Origin: Chaunax sp. Z400
Taxonomy: Eukaryota; Chordata; Actinopteri; Lophiiformes; Chaunacidae
Assembly (NCBI GenBank): GCA_037577475.1
Contig: CM075188.1
Coordinates: forward strand, 7,226,501 to 7,290,500
Length of the DNA stretch: 64,000 nucleotides
Reading direction: 5' to 3'
The translations under genes were made by a program, and so were the position numbers. Below the pieces are notes generated by a model. It saw only the letters and a list, made by a program, of their open reading frames with translations, had not been told where the DNA came from and searched no databases. How positions within the stretch are numbered: the stretch's first letter is position 1; each line of letters opens with the position of its first letter. Positions 50,304-61,675 of this stretch are shown here, piece after piece.

Positions 50304-53300
50304 TCAGGAGATTAATTTAAGGCTTAGGGTTTACTTTTTTTAATCACCGACCGGTATTAAATATACTAAACCAGCCAAAATGCATAAGATATGACTTATT
50401 TAGTCAATTATAAGAAAACAACGTGGAAATTTTCAGGTATACTTGGAGACCTGATGTCAAAGAATATGGTTGAGTTTGCTGGTAAAAATTCAAGGTTTCC
50501 CATATATTCATTTATTTTGTTTGTTGCAGCACAACAATATCAACAGGGCCCAAATTATTATTATTTTTTTTTGAAGTTGTGCATTCCCTCTCACTTTCAC
50601 TCTCTCTCACACTAACACATCATGCATTTCCCACACATAAACTTTTGTTGGGAAGGCCATCCAGGTATAACGGATGCTGAAGCATATCTGGCGACCCATT
50701 TTAGCATTTTCTATACTTATATTTTATCTGTCTGAGAGAACAACACCATCCACTAACTGTTGGCAATCTCCCCTTGATATATCACAGCTATCTAATGACA
50801 ATCACTCATGCATGAGAAGCACAGAGACACATTTTCTCTCTGGTAATTCCAGATTGTGGTGCGACGTCTCCTGCTTAATGTAGGCCTACTTGTGCCATTG
50901 TTTTCAACTTGTAAGTGGTGATGCTATTTCGTACTACATTGGTTTTGATGGTTAACAGCAAGCCTCCTCAACATGCAGCTCACCTGCTGCTGTGAAAAAG
51001 GAATCGAGGGAGATAAAAAAAAGAAAATGTAGGTGTGTGTTTTGCACGACTTAATGAGACATCCTGCTGACAAAGAAGTGAACAGATGAGACGTAGTCAG
51101 AGTGGAGACAGGTTTGCCACTGTGACACTTCTTTGATGAGATATATTTTTAAAGAATTTTTTTTTAAAATCTGACAAGGTACAAATGAATAAGATATTTT
51201 TATGATTGCATCTTATAATTAATAAAAATACTCCAGTGAAAAAGCAAGAAATAAATGACAGATGAGGCTTGTATATTAAATTAAAAACATCCTGTTTCAA
51301 ACGATCTTTGTGGCCATTCGTGTAAAGATTAGAGAGTTTATGCAGCTGATTGCATAAATCAGTTCAGTCCAACCGCAACTGTTTTCACCTGAATCAGGGA
51401 TATTAACTCAATAAAAGCACTTGAAGGTCCATTTTTATTTTAAGCACCCTCTTAGAGCGACGAGTAGAGGGACTCTGCTACACAGAGGGTTTGAATCCCT
51501 GTAGGGTCACATCCCACGATTGTGTAACACTAAACGCATCATTTTTCTAGCAAAATGGAAAACTCAGCATTTTATATACAAAGGACTGCATCAGTATTTC
51601 TAGTTTTTTGTGAGTAGCTGTAAGACTGGCGCTATTTGGTGTTTTATGTGGCTGACTTATTGACGAAGCCCTTCAATATAAATCAGGGAGAACATCTGTA
51701 GTATGAGTTCTTCCTCCAGGCAGAAGGTGGATAATGTTAAGGTGTCAGAATAGATGGGTGTTTCAGCACATGATGGATCCATCTTCCAGCTGACTCTCAG
51801 GCTGTTGAATAAATGTGTAACAACTCCACTGGGAGGATCTGCTTTATCGCTTAAGGTGCTTTATGCTCATGTACAGGTGCTTCTTTAAGAAGAGCAGAGG
51901 CTTTGGAGGATCACATCTGAAGGAGCGATCCATAATAAACAGACGAACATTACATTTTCGTCTAGGAGTCCAGTGCAACATGAATCTTTACTCCCAAATA
52001 AAGATTTGGGATTTAAGATTCATGTTAAGAAATCTTTACTCTCAAGCTAAATATAAAGGACCGGAGTGAGTAAAGACAGAAATATATTCATCTGATTTCC
52101 TAAGACAAAAAGCTCATCCCGCCTTTACAGGCTATAATGGGCCAGAGCCTTGTGTGACTCTGGCTGCTTGAAGCAAACTGCCAACACCCTCATCTGCTTT
52201 TATCCAAATCTTTACATTGATTTATCACTAGGAACAGCTCTAAATACTGCATTTTATATATTTAAAGTGAAATAAAAAAAAGTCTCTAAGTTTACTCCCA
52301 GTATGTGATGCTGTTAAAAATATTCCCATTAATAACACTACATTTTGAAATCAGAAATACAGATGAATTACTTAATGGCTGTCAAACTCATAGGTAAACA
52401 AAGCACAAAATTATACCAACATTAGAACTACTATGGATCAATAAATCAAATAGACTGATAGTGGCCATCAGTTTTTTGCAGATATATATCATATAAATGT
52501 ATTTGTTTCCAAACGAGAGACAAGATTTTGCCATAAAGAAATATAAGATTGAAGTTGCTTCTCATTGAAAGCTCTGCATTTTGGGTAATATGTTTATACG
52601 CTTCCTTGCTACACATTGGATAAGAAGACACCACATTCATACCTGTCCATTAAACTACAACAAACAGCCTGTTAGCTTAGCTTAGCATACAATAAACACT
52701 AATGGGAAACTAATTCTGGCCCTCAGTAACCAAATCAAACTAAATTTTACAACTTTGGTCACATTTATATGAACAGACAACCTGAAAGCACAATGCCTCT
52801 GGCCACAGCTATCATTAGCATATTGTTAGCATAAAGCTAGTTTTCTCTAGTATCTGCCATCTGACAAAATAACACTATGAAAATAGTTTAACAGTGCTAT
52901 GTAATAAAGTTAAAATAAAACAAAATGACCTTGTTCTTAGTAAAAGTCCACAGATTTGTGTGTATATATTTAGTTGAGCTGAAAAAGGAGGTTACACTTC
53001 AACAACGCAAAATTAAAGACCCTGATATTCTATACAATTTCAAGGGTATCACATCTCAAATTTCACGAAGGACAAAGAGTCCCATTTAAATTGTTTATGG
53101 GTCTCACGTCGAGAGAGATTAATGCTTATACCTCTTACAGGACAGAGCCTTAACACTGATGGAACATGGATCATCAATCATTAATTACAGCAGGTTGTGA
53201 AAAGTCAATTGGACTACAGACAGTCCAGAGAGACTTTCCTGACCCTCTGGACTACTTGTAAAGAAGGGGAATCCTACTAACAGGGCCTTGTTGAAGTAAA

Positions 53301-56300
53301 TGAGAAGAGACAGAACATGTTCTGTATTGCAGATCTAATCCGTCTATTTTCTACTCCTCTTAAAGCATGACTCTAAACTGAGCACAGACTACTGACAGTG
53401 ATTTACTAAATGTAGTCTCTGATCCTATCAACAGGCTGAAAGCTACTTTAAATAACACATAAGACCATGCATGTGCAGGAATGCACCCATATACTTAACC
53501 AATCAACCAATTAGCAAGAGATGTTTCAGAGAGGCTGATATTTCAGTGCAAAGGAGTCATTATATATACATATATTTATTGTTTATTGTTTTTGAAATCC
53601 TTCAAATAAACAAAAAATACCCAATAAATGTTTTGTAATTTGTCTAGTTCAGCCTTGTTTTATCTCAGTGTCTGCCCAACGTTGTGGCTTCACTCACTGA
53701 GGCACCATGAGGCTCAGCTTTTGCACAAGACAGATGTCTTTTCAATCAAGCTGTGCTATAGATGACAGACAGGTCTCATCTTCAGCCATACATCAATATG
53801 AAGCCTTCAGTGATCTGAATGGGCACCGGACCCATCACTCACTCAGCTGCCATTTGTGTGTGGCTCCATTTCAAACTGGAACGACATGTCAGGTGCACTG
53901 CAATTATTACATTTCTACCAACAACTATTCAACACAATACGTTTCTGGATAACTAAACAAAAAGCATGACCTGTGCCGTTGCAGAATTGTGCTTCATTTA
54001 CAAGTTAAACATATTTTTTATGCATCATCTGATTGGCCATAAATCTAACTACTGAGCTCAATAGACTCTCATAGGACTTTAATCTTGTGAAAACTGAGCT
54101 TGGTGTATTTGCACCAAACATAAAGCTCATTTTTGCATGCAGCAAATAAATGTAGTGAAATTCACACAAGTTTAAAATATTCAGCTAATTATCTGCACTA
54201 TATATTTCTGCAAACCAGGGATTATATAGCAAATTTACATTGGATATAATTAAACCTTACATTTCTTTACATTTCAGTTTTCAGTTTCATCTTGTGACAT
54301 TGCTGTGCTTAAGGTCTGGTTTAGGTTTAAGCCTAAAAAACACTTGGAAGTAAAGACAGGATCACATTTTGCCTTGAAATACCTGGTTTTGTCACCACTA
54401 ACAAGGCTGGAATTAGCTGTGAAATTATAGCTCATTTCTGTATGATCTGAAACATATGATGTGGATTTGTAAATGTTGATGCACTACAAAACTAACATAA
54501 CTGTGTTTTCTATTTATATGCCTCTCAAGTTGTCTTACTAGATTCAAATATTGATGTCTTAGTTTTTTTATCAGAATAACATAACTACATTATTTGAATA
54601 TGAGGAAATATTTTATATGAGCATTTAGGAGTGATGATGGATAATGTACATGTATCGTTATATTCCCTGTGAACTTAAGAGTTCTGAAGATATGAAATAT
54701 GAAAGCTTGTCAGAGATTATCATTAACACACCTAATCAACTAAACTGTGAGGCTTTGGCTGTAACTGATACAATTATGGCCTCACACCAAATAACACTCA
54801 TTAAAGTACATCTACAAACAATTACTCCCAATTAAGATTTTATTAAGTTCATTATTTTGGAACTAGGAAAGTCAGCATTTGGATTAAGCAGCAGATATTT
54901 ATTTAACCAACATTTAAGTAAATATATGTATTGCACTGGGCTTATTATCATCAGATATCCAATATGAAAGGACTCAAATTGATTGAGAAATTACAACCAA
55001 GTTTGTCCAATTAATATACTGAGCAACTTTAAAAACGCATATTTTTAAGAACCCAATATTTTCCTTTCACTAGCCCTAAACTACTGAAACAAACATGTGA
55101 TACATAGAAATGAGAAACACAGAAATTTTTCTGTACCTCTTAAAGTGTGAATAAAGCTGTGTCAAACATAGTTTGCCTTTGATATTACATATGAACAGGA
55201 CTGCATTAAATCCTACAATCCTACGTTTTTACTGTTGCTCAGTAGATGTTGATTACTCATGTGATGACCAATTCCTTCATGTGCAAGCCCCACTTTAACA
55301 TTGGGATCGATGCCTTTATTGCTGGGACTGATGACGTATTTCAGTAAGAGTCCATCACTATAAACACATTGGTTCATTGGAAACCTTGAGATGCTCTAGT
55401 GAGCAAAATGTGAGAAGATAATGTACAAATGTCAAAAAGCTTTGGAGAGGAACTGGAATGCTGCCAGAGAAAAAGAAATAAAATAAAGATGTTAGCACAC
55501 AAATAAACTACCACAGTGTTGGTGGCGCTGGATGTTCAGGATGCCCTGATAAAAGTGATCTATGGCTCCAGATATTAAATAAATGGAGGTAGTTCTGATG
55601 TGAGGTCACTTTGATTCAGAGCCCCATATATTAAAAGCGTGACCAGTGATTAGTGGTTCTGTTGGTTCTGATGCTTTTGATGCTCCATCAGGATGGATAT
55701 TTTTGGATATCTGGCAGATCAAACAACACAATACCTCATGGACAGGATGAATTCTTTTGTCATGAGGGAATCATTTACAGCACATGCTCAGGTGCCACTG
55801 GGAGAGTGTCTAGATGGGTCCAGTTCCTCCAGCAATGAAGAAATCTATTTCCCTCTGTCCCATCTGTATGCCTAGAACCATTAATACACAAAGCTTGATA
55901 TGATCGCCAGTGAGGAAGCCAAATGGTTTCATAAAGCAGACGCAGCCTGCAACTCTCAAGTTAAAAGCGGGTGTGGTCTCTACATGGGCATTAGGTTTGG
56001 CCCATTACGGGCTGACACTTACAGTAGTTAACTGATACACTTTCAAAGCTAATGAGACAGAAAAAATGTGAATGGCTCCAACCACAAATAACCATCTCTA
56101 AGGAAGCAGCCACAAAATGCCTTGGAAAAGCAGGATGACGGCAAAACAGCAGACCTGCCAACCTTGGCAAAATATTTTAAATTCACGTGCTTTCACACCA
56201 CCTCACTTAAAACAAGCTTTTTTACCAACTCACTGCAATATTAAGTTATTCAACATATAAATCAGCTGGGAAGAAAACAATACAATTCTTGAGAAGATCT

Positions 56301-59300
56301 CTTAATGAAAAGACAAATTAACATTTGGGAATAGGTAGTCGTTTGTGGGCATGTGTGAACAACCTGACGTCAGATCAGAACGGGCTGGACCCCAGTTTAG
56401 AACCTCTTTCTAAAATATCTGCACTGGGTTCCCCTGCTATCCCCACACAAAATCCTCTTCTGTTGCTTTTCAGCAGGCTAAACGCTGCTGCCTCTTGTAC
56501 TGAACAACTGAACTCAAAAGCATCACCAGTTTTTTGCGTTAAGTGACAAATTGGATCAGTTTACTTTGATGTAAAAATGTATAGCGGCTGCACAAAATGT
56601 GTACAGGTTGGCAGGTCTGAAATGGCGTGGAGTGGGCCTGTGTGCACAACCAGGCAATCAAATGTAATTAATAAATAAACCGGTCCAGCACCAGCGTCTT
56701 ATGCTGAAAATATGAAAGTATTTTAGCTGTCATCTGAAAAATGCCAGGAAAACACTAGCAGTGCATACACTGTACCATAAGAAAACAATAGTATTGCTGG
56801 TGACGCATTTCTTACTGATAAACATCCATGTCTATATTCAAAAGGAATCCAAGGCTTACATTAAAACAGTGTAAGTTGAGAAGTCGAATGTTGTAAACAT
56901 GTTCATATTAACAGCTGCATGTATTATAAGGTTGGTTATTGGTTGGTTATACAAGGTTATTCATGTAGCGTTTTGGAGAAGTAAAGCTGCCAAACAAATT
57001 CCTCTTCAACATATAAGCCAATCAGTATATTCCACAGCCTAAACTGTGAGTCCCTCAGACAAACACCCAATGCCTCCAATAATTGGGTGGATGGGTTTAG
57101 CTAATTAGCAATTAGCAGTTTGCAAAAAAACAAACATAAAAATTAGGGATGCAATTAGTATGACAATATCAGGGATCTTTCTCAACCAGGTAACAGAGGC
57201 ACTCTACCCCCTTACTTTCAGCATGCGCCCTCATACCAAAATGTCAATTTAGCCATAAATGCCACACATCATGCTATTATAATATGCTATTATCTGTAAA
57301 AATATCAAAGTAATGCTAGTAAACAATATGTCTATTATTTAAAAAACGGTCTAATTACTCCAACAATATCACATTTTTCAGAAGGCCTTAAACAGCTTGG
57401 AGTTCACGTAGGTCCAATGTCCTGTTGTTGTTTCATTGGTCCGCAGAGCCATCTTTGTTTACATGCCTCATGGTCTTGCGGGAGTTTGTGACGCTTATAT
57501 ACAGGATCAGCTGACTTTGAACGATATTCTCACGCTCTTATTACCTTTCACCCGTGGCACAGAGGAAGAAAGCCAAGGACTTTCCGGGACAGAAGAAGAT
57601 AACGTTTTTTTTTTTCTTAAAAGAAGACGCAGCAATGCCCCCTTCAGGTGGCCTCAGAATGCTCCATGTTCGCCTCAAATTCTATAAATCTCCACACCAC
57701 GGCCTCAAACTAAATTTAGCAAGAAAAGCCTATGCAATGCATACCTTTTTGTGATACTGTATCATTTCTCAAACACACTACTGATTTTTTTTAAATAGTT
57801 CATATGCAAAGATTTGTGGCAGTGGTTCATTTTCTATTGCGTATAAAACCCCGGTGTCGTAATCTACCTTCAGCGATTTGACTCTTCTACTTGAACATAA
57901 CAACATCAACTGACAGGTAGGATTAAGATCATATCACTCTTGTAAAAACAAGAACACAGGCCAGCAAACAATATCGCCTCGCTTACAGTATCACAAAATA
58001 TTGAATCTTTACTCCTGTATTATAATAATTATCGTATCGTCAGTTTCTCGCTAAAGCACAGCCCAGACAACAATGAAGTTTGATCTGTATTTTCCTAATA
58101 TAACCGCATTATTTCCACGTGACAAACTACTCATTTACTCATTTATGAAATATGACTCTCAGCTGTCACTGGAAGCGAGTGTTTAGCTTCTTCTCACTGA
58201 GCCACCCTCTGCTGCTGTGTAGAGATGCATTAAAATGCACCACGGGTACATTTCATCACACATACTTGTCAGGACAGCATGTCAGGGCTATTTCCTCTCA
58301 GTAGCATGTGACAAGGCATCAAGCTCTGTCAGCAGTTCAGACCAATGATAGATGGCATACAGACATTAAACTGTAGAGCCCATGGTGTGCCAACCTCAAC
58401 ACTTACACATGCACACTGACACACACATCTGAAGGTCCAATTTGTTTTTCTATTTGATCTCTTTTTCTTCGTGATCTCTCCTGCTAACAGGATTGGGGCA
58501 TCTGCTAGAGTCACACAGCCAGTGAACCAAGATGTAAAACCATACATGGAGCCATAATCTGATGCAGCAGATGACCAAACCACTCTAACTGTAAAAGAAA
58601 ACCTCCGTAAACCAATTTCTGTTCACAAGCTAGACTTTAGAATTCAAGATGTTGTATCAATTGTTGTCTGTTGTTATCTATTTTCTAGATTTTACATGCC
58701 TTTCCAACAACTCACCTTCTTATAAAGAGTATATAAGTATTAACTGGTGGCTTCATTAATGGATAAAAATTAATTTACTCGTGTTTTACAGATCAATTTT
58801 TATCCACTATTATGAAAAGCTTTTGAGTTGCTAGTTTTGAAAATTATTTTTCTATTCTATTTATTAACATTCACAGATGCAGATGGCAAAGAATACTGTA
58901 AATAAAAAAAAATCTAAATACTTGGTACTATATGTAACTACTGACATGTTCTCTTAAAGAAAGTGAGAAATACAATATTTGTTTGCAATCTTTGCAGAAC
59001 ACATCTTACAATTACTTGTAATTTTGAAAAATGTGAAACAATATACAGTATCTACTGTTTGCCATATCTCCACAATATATTTGCACCTTACATTTAAGTT
59101 GTAGTTCTATACTTTGTTTACATATTTTAATACATTTTATGTCTTTTTTATATCATATATATATATATATATACATATATACTTTTCTTAACCCTTATGC
59201 ATATGACAACATAAATCTTGAATCTTATTAATGCATTACCAAGATCTATAACTTTTTTTTCCAAAACTGAACCAACACCAGCTGAAGGGACTCAAACTAT

Positions 59301-61675
59301 CTTCTTCATAACGGTGTATAAGTGCTCAATAAAGAATTAGTAATGAGTATTAAAATAGTTTCAACTTTATAAAGAGTTGCTTACAAGATAGTGTTTCCCT
59401 ATTTTTCAAATAACACTTAAGCATAATAATTTCTATGAATTAATTACATTTGCAATGACAAAAAGTCCTCCAACGCTTAAAGATTTAAGTTTAAAAAAAG
59501 ACTTAGGACAACTTACCATATTGACTTCTGAAACCATGTCAATACTCGCCACATCTATACTCATGCCAACAGCAACCGGTGGACCTGGAATAAACCACAA
59601 TAATTCAGTTTAATAAAACAGTAATAATTATAAATATGATAGCTATGGACCACACTAATTCAGCATAATAAAACAGAAAGGTAAAGAAACATTGAAAACT
59701 ATGGACCACACTAATTCAGCATAATAAAACAGAAAGGTAAAGAAACATTGAAAACTATGGACCACACTAATTCAGCATAATAAAACAAAAAGGTAAAGAA
59801 CCATTGATAACTAAAGAACACATTAATTCAGCATAATAAAACAAAAAGGTAAATAAACATTGATAACTACAGACCACACTAATTCAGCATAATAAAACAG
59901 AAAGGTAAAGAAACATTGAAAACTATGGACCACACTAATTCACCATAATAAAACAGAAAGGTAAATAAACATTGATAACTACAGACCACACTAATTCAGC
60001 ATAATAAAACAGAAAGGTAAAGAAACATTGAAAACTATGGACCACACTAATTCACCATAATAAAACAGAAAGGTAAAGAAACATTGAAAACTATGAACGA
60101 CACTAATTCACTATAATAAAACAGAAAGGTAAAGAACCATTGATAACTATGGACCACACTAATTCAGTATAAAGGTAAAGAACCATTGATAACTATGGAC
60201 CACACTAATTCAGTATAAAGGTAAAGAACCATTGATAACTATGGACCACACTAATTCAGTATAAAGGTAAAGAACCATTGATAACTATGGACCACACTAA
60301 TTCAGTATAAAGGTAAAGAACCATTGAAAACTATGGACCACACTAATTCAGTATAAAGGTAAAGAACCATTGATAACTATGGACCACACTAATTCAGTAT
60401 AATTAAACAGAAAGGTAAAGAACCATTGATAACTATGGACCACACTAATTCAGTATAAAGGTAAAGAACCATTGAAAACTATGGACCACACTAATTCAGT
60501 ATAAAGGTAAAGAACCATTGATAACTATGGACCACACTAATTCAGTATAATTAAACAGAAAGGTAAAGAACCATTGATAACTATGGACCACACTAATTCA
60601 GTATAAAGGTAAGGAACCATTGATAACTATGGACCACACTAATTCACTATAAAGGTAAAGAACCATTTATAACTATGGACCACACTAATTCAGTATAATT
60701 AAACAGAAAGGTAAAGAACCATTGATAACTATGGACCACACTAATTCAGTATAATGGTAAAGAACCATTTATAACTATGGACCACACTAATTCAGTATAA
60801 TTAAACAGAAAGGTAAAGAACCATTGATAACTATGGACCACACTAATTCAGTATAATGGTAAAGAACCATTTATAACTATGGACCACACTAATTCAGTAT
60901 AATTAAAAAGAAAGGTAAAGAACCATTGATAACTATGGACCACACTAATTCAGTATAATGGTAAAGAACCATTTATAACTATGGACCACACTAATTCAGT
61001 ATAATTAAAAAGAAAGGTAAAGAACCATTGATAACTATGGACCACACTAATTCAGTATAATGGTAAAGAACCATTTATAACTATGGACCACACTAATTCA
61101 GTATAAAGGTAAAGAACCATTGATAACTATGGACCACACTAATTCAGTATAAAGGTAAAGAACCATTGATAACTATGGACCACACTAATTCAGTATAAAG
61201 GTAAAGAACCATTGATAACTATGGACCACACTAATTCAGTATAATTAAACAGAAAGGTAAAGAACCATTGATAACTATGGACCACACTAATTCAGTATAA
61301 TTAAACAGAAAGGTAAAGAACCATTGATAACTATGGACCACACTAATTCAGTATAAAGGTAAAGAAACATTTCGGGGAGCCATTAGGGTGAAACACACCA
61401 CTTGAGGGAGCCCAGACATACCTCCAAAGTCTGGCCGAAGACGAATATCATATCCTTTTAACAGTTTATCCACAGTCTCCTTGACAAAAGACATGTTCCC
61501 GGGTTCGTTGACGCTGAAAGAGAGAAGACGACAATAGATGGTGACACTTTTCGAAGTCTGTCTCTTGTGTCCGGTGCCAACCCCGAGACACTCACCTCTG
61601 GGCGCAGCACATCACTGCCACGACCAGCGGCAATGAAAGAATATCGCAGAGCCCTGTTTGCTGAGGTCCCCACAT
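36179..61675 (-). CDS. gabrb3: gabrb3, GABA-A receptor beta-3 subunit (complete, nine coding exons)
   Basis: The subunit forms part of pentameric GABA-gated chloride channels in the neuronal plasma membrane. The exons are, 5' to 3': 61596-61675, 61422-61513, 59517-59584, 46705-46925, 45000-45082, 44344-44481, 43857-44009, 38898-39136, 36179-36526. Joined they give 1422 bp, 473 residues, the length of mammalian beta-3. Residues 1-25 or so are a signal peptide. The extracellular domain carries the Cys-loop ([15 protein letters not shown]) and three N-glycosylation sites. Four membrane helices follow, the last ending at the C-terminus YWLYYVN. The TM2 segment has TTINTH with the Asn that sets etomidate sensitivity in beta-2 and beta-3. 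The loop carries RRRSSQL, the Ser408/409 phosphorylation site. [11 protein letters not shown], the VNEPGNMSF start and the loop favour beta-3 over beta-1 and beta-2. Confidence 0.96.
36527..38897 (-). other. gabrb3: gabrb3 intron 8
   Basis: 2371 bp with donor AAG|gtgaga and acceptor ctag. The first 460 bp on the exon 8 side carry a duplicated repeat (38440-38830). Near 37390-37490 there are taattgattgattg and (aat)n stretches. No other coding segment is seen. Confidence 0.9.
38440..38830. repeat. duplicated repeat unit close to the exon 8 donor
   Basis: The phrase tcagtcgattcactgggtac plus aacacatgta lies at about 38440 and again at about 38692, 252 bp apart. The word gttatagtcataa occurs at about 38663, 38757 and 38793. 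The flanks gttccc(ctttcagtcg) are reminiscent of a dispersed fish repeat. The array ends about 70 bp from the exon 8 splice donor. Confidence 0.7.
38898..39136 (-). CDS. gabrb3: gabrb3 exon 8 (M2, M3, start of loop)
   Basis: Residues 279-358, 239 bp, acceptor cttccag|GG and donor AAG|gtgaga. It encodes most of the pore-lining helix ([17 protein letters not shown]), the M2-M3 linker [11 protein letters not shown], helix M3 and the start of the cytoplasmic loop ([18 protein letters not shown]). The Asn in TINTH is residue 290 of the precursor. Confidence 0.97.
39137..43856 (-). other. gabrb3: gabrb3 intron 7
   Basis: 4720 bp between donor G|gtatga and acceptor cttccag. I see no further exon. 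A 14-A run lies at about 41211-41224. The rest is AT-rich without recognised elements. Confidence 0.9.
43857..44009 (-). CDS. gabrb3: gabrb3 exon 7 (M1 and start of M2)
   Basis: Residues 228-279, 153 bp, acceptor cctgcag|GTGCC and donor TTAG|gtatga. It begins AYPRLSLSF, with the loop C Tyr of the GABA site, followed by M1 ([20 protein letters not shown]) and [11 protein letters not shown] at the start of the pore helix. Confidence 0.97.
44010..44343 (-). other. gabrb3: gabrb3 intron 6
   Basis: 334 bp, donor ACAG|gtgagt, acceptor ctcctgcag. Nothing else is seen in it. Confidence 0.92.
44344..44481 (-). CDS. gabrb3: gabrb3 exon 6 (loop F and loop C region)
   Basis: Residues 182-228, 138 bp, acceptor tgcgcag|ATGG and donor ACAG|gtgagt. 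It encodes [20 protein letters not shown] and [20 protein letters not shown], the outer part of the agonist site. YKLV is the beta-2/beta-3 style. Confidence 0.97.
44482..44999 (-). other. gabrb3: gabrb3 intron 5
   Basis: 518 bp, donor AGTT|gtaagt, acceptor tgcgcag. No element recognised. Confidence 0.92.
45000..45082 (-). CDS. gabrb3: gabrb3 exon 5 (Cys-loop)
   Basis: Residues 154-182, 83 bp, acceptor tgattcag|AATC and donor AGTT|gtaagt. It encodes [19 protein letters not shown] and NCTLEIES, the disulfide Cys-loop with an NCT glycosylation site. Confidence 0.97.
45083..46704 (-). other. gabrb3: gabrb3 intron 4
   Basis: 1622 bp, donor CTCAG|gtaaga. It contains an alternating TA tract at 45686-45737. 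Open frames in it are not exons. Confidence 0.9.
45686..45737. repeat. (TA)n-rich tract
   Basis: An almost pure TA/CA alternation, self-complementary over most of its length, in intron 4 of gabrb3. Confidence 0.9.
46705..46925 (-). CDS. gabrb3: gabrb3 exon 4 (extracellular core)
   Basis: Residues 81-154, 221 bp, acceptor cctacag|GAC (phase 0) and donor CTCAG|gtaaga. It encodes [19 protein letters not shown], an NLT glycosylation site, and [17 protein letters not shown]. The Tyr-Trp in QQYWRDK is characteristic of beta-3. Confidence 0.97.
48735..48776. repeat. (TTC)n microsatellite, 14 units
   Basis: A pure TTC run in intron 3 of gabrb3. It reads GAA on the transcribed strand and gives poly-Leu and poly-Lys shadow frames. 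Confidence 0.97.
50268..50300. repeat. G homopolymer, 33 bp
   Basis: An uninterrupted run of 33 G follows a short TG repeat. In the gabrb3 transcript it would be poly-C. Confidence 0.9.
55019..55242 (+). mobile_element. TA-flanked MITE, full-length copy (224 bp)
   Basis: Ends ctgagcaac and gttgctcag form a perfect 9-bp inverted pair, flanked by TA on both sides (55017-55018 and 55243-55244). It is the same family as 30484-30727, in opposite orientation. Fragments are at 20233-20312 and 25393-25461. Confidence 0.78.
59155..59181. repeat. (AT)n tract
   Basis: Short alternating AT with one C interruption, in intron 3 about 340 bp downstream, in the transcribed direction, of exon 3. Confidence 0.85.
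59517..59584 (-). CDS. gabrb3: gabrb3 exon 3
   Basis: Residues 58-80, 68 bp, acceptor tttattccag|GTCC and donor AATATG|gtaagt. It encodes [16 protein letters not shown] and VSEVNM, the start of the extracellular beta core. The Ser in GMSID differs from the Asn in human beta-3. Confidence 0.97.
59585..61421 (-). other. gabrb3: gabrb3 intron 2, nearly all minisatellite
   Basis: 1837 bp, donor GGAG|gtatgt, acceptor tttattccag. Only about 50 bp next to exon 2 and about 9 bp next to exon 3 lie outside the tandem array at 59594-61372. Confidence 0.93.
59594..61372. repeat. gabrb3: minisatellite of about 34 units (46 and 56 bp) in gabrb3 intron 2
   Basis: The core tatggaccacactaattcag recurs about 34 times. 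Two unit lengths alternate: a 46-bp unit joining ...cagtat directly to aaaggtaaagaacc, and a 56-bp unit with ten extra bases (ttaaacagaa or close). The low-coordinate units are the 56-bp type with cagcataataaaacag and vary more; the middle is mostly 46-bp units; from about 60560 to 61050 short and long units alternate. The outermost unit, at 59594, is degenerate and overlaps the exon 3 acceptor region. Confidence 0.96.
61422..61513 (-). CDS. gabrb3: gabrb3 exon 2 (N-terminus of mature subunit)
   Basis: Residues 27-58, 92 bp, acceptor ctctttcag|CGTC and donor GGAG|gtatgt. It encodes [20 protein letters not shown] and [10 protein letters not shown], with an NMS glycosylation site. The PGNMSF motif is the beta-3 form. 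Confidence 0.97.
61514..61595 (-). other. gabrb3: gabrb3 intron 1 (82 bp)
   Basis: A minimal intron with donor AG|gtgagt and acceptor ctctttcag. It holds a pyrimidine tract and nothing else. Confidence 0.93.
61596..61675 (-). CDS. gabrb3: gabrb3 exon 1 (start codon, signal peptide)
   Basis: The ATG at 61673-61675 opens a 26-codon segment beginning MWGPQQTG and ending [10 protein letters not shown], a hydrophobic signal peptide like that of mammalian beta-3. It ends AG|gtgagt in phase 2, which restores Ser with exon 2. The context before the ATG is acgggATGt, moderate. Confidence 0.93.

Larger units (their letters stand above)
46926..59516 (-). other. gabrb3: gabrb3 intron 3 (12.6 kb)
   Basis: The largest intron, donor ATG|gtaagt, acceptor cctacag. 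It contains a head fragment of the 126-475 repeat (47620-47700), a (CTT)n run, a 33-G homopolymer, a diverged cttagcttagcat repeat piece (52655-52860), a full MITE (55019-55242) and a TA tract (59155-59181). No internal coding exon is recognised. Intron 3 is also the longest in mammalian GABRB3. Confidence 0.9.

Noticed and set aside
59594..61372. CRISPR-like regular array
   Set aside because: The units are head-to-tail without unique spacers, in an intron of a vertebrate gene.
36179..61675. Assignment as gabrb1 or gabrb2
   Set aside because: Asn in TINTH excludes beta-1, and [17 protein letters not shown] and [11 protein letters not shown] match beta-3 and not beta-2.
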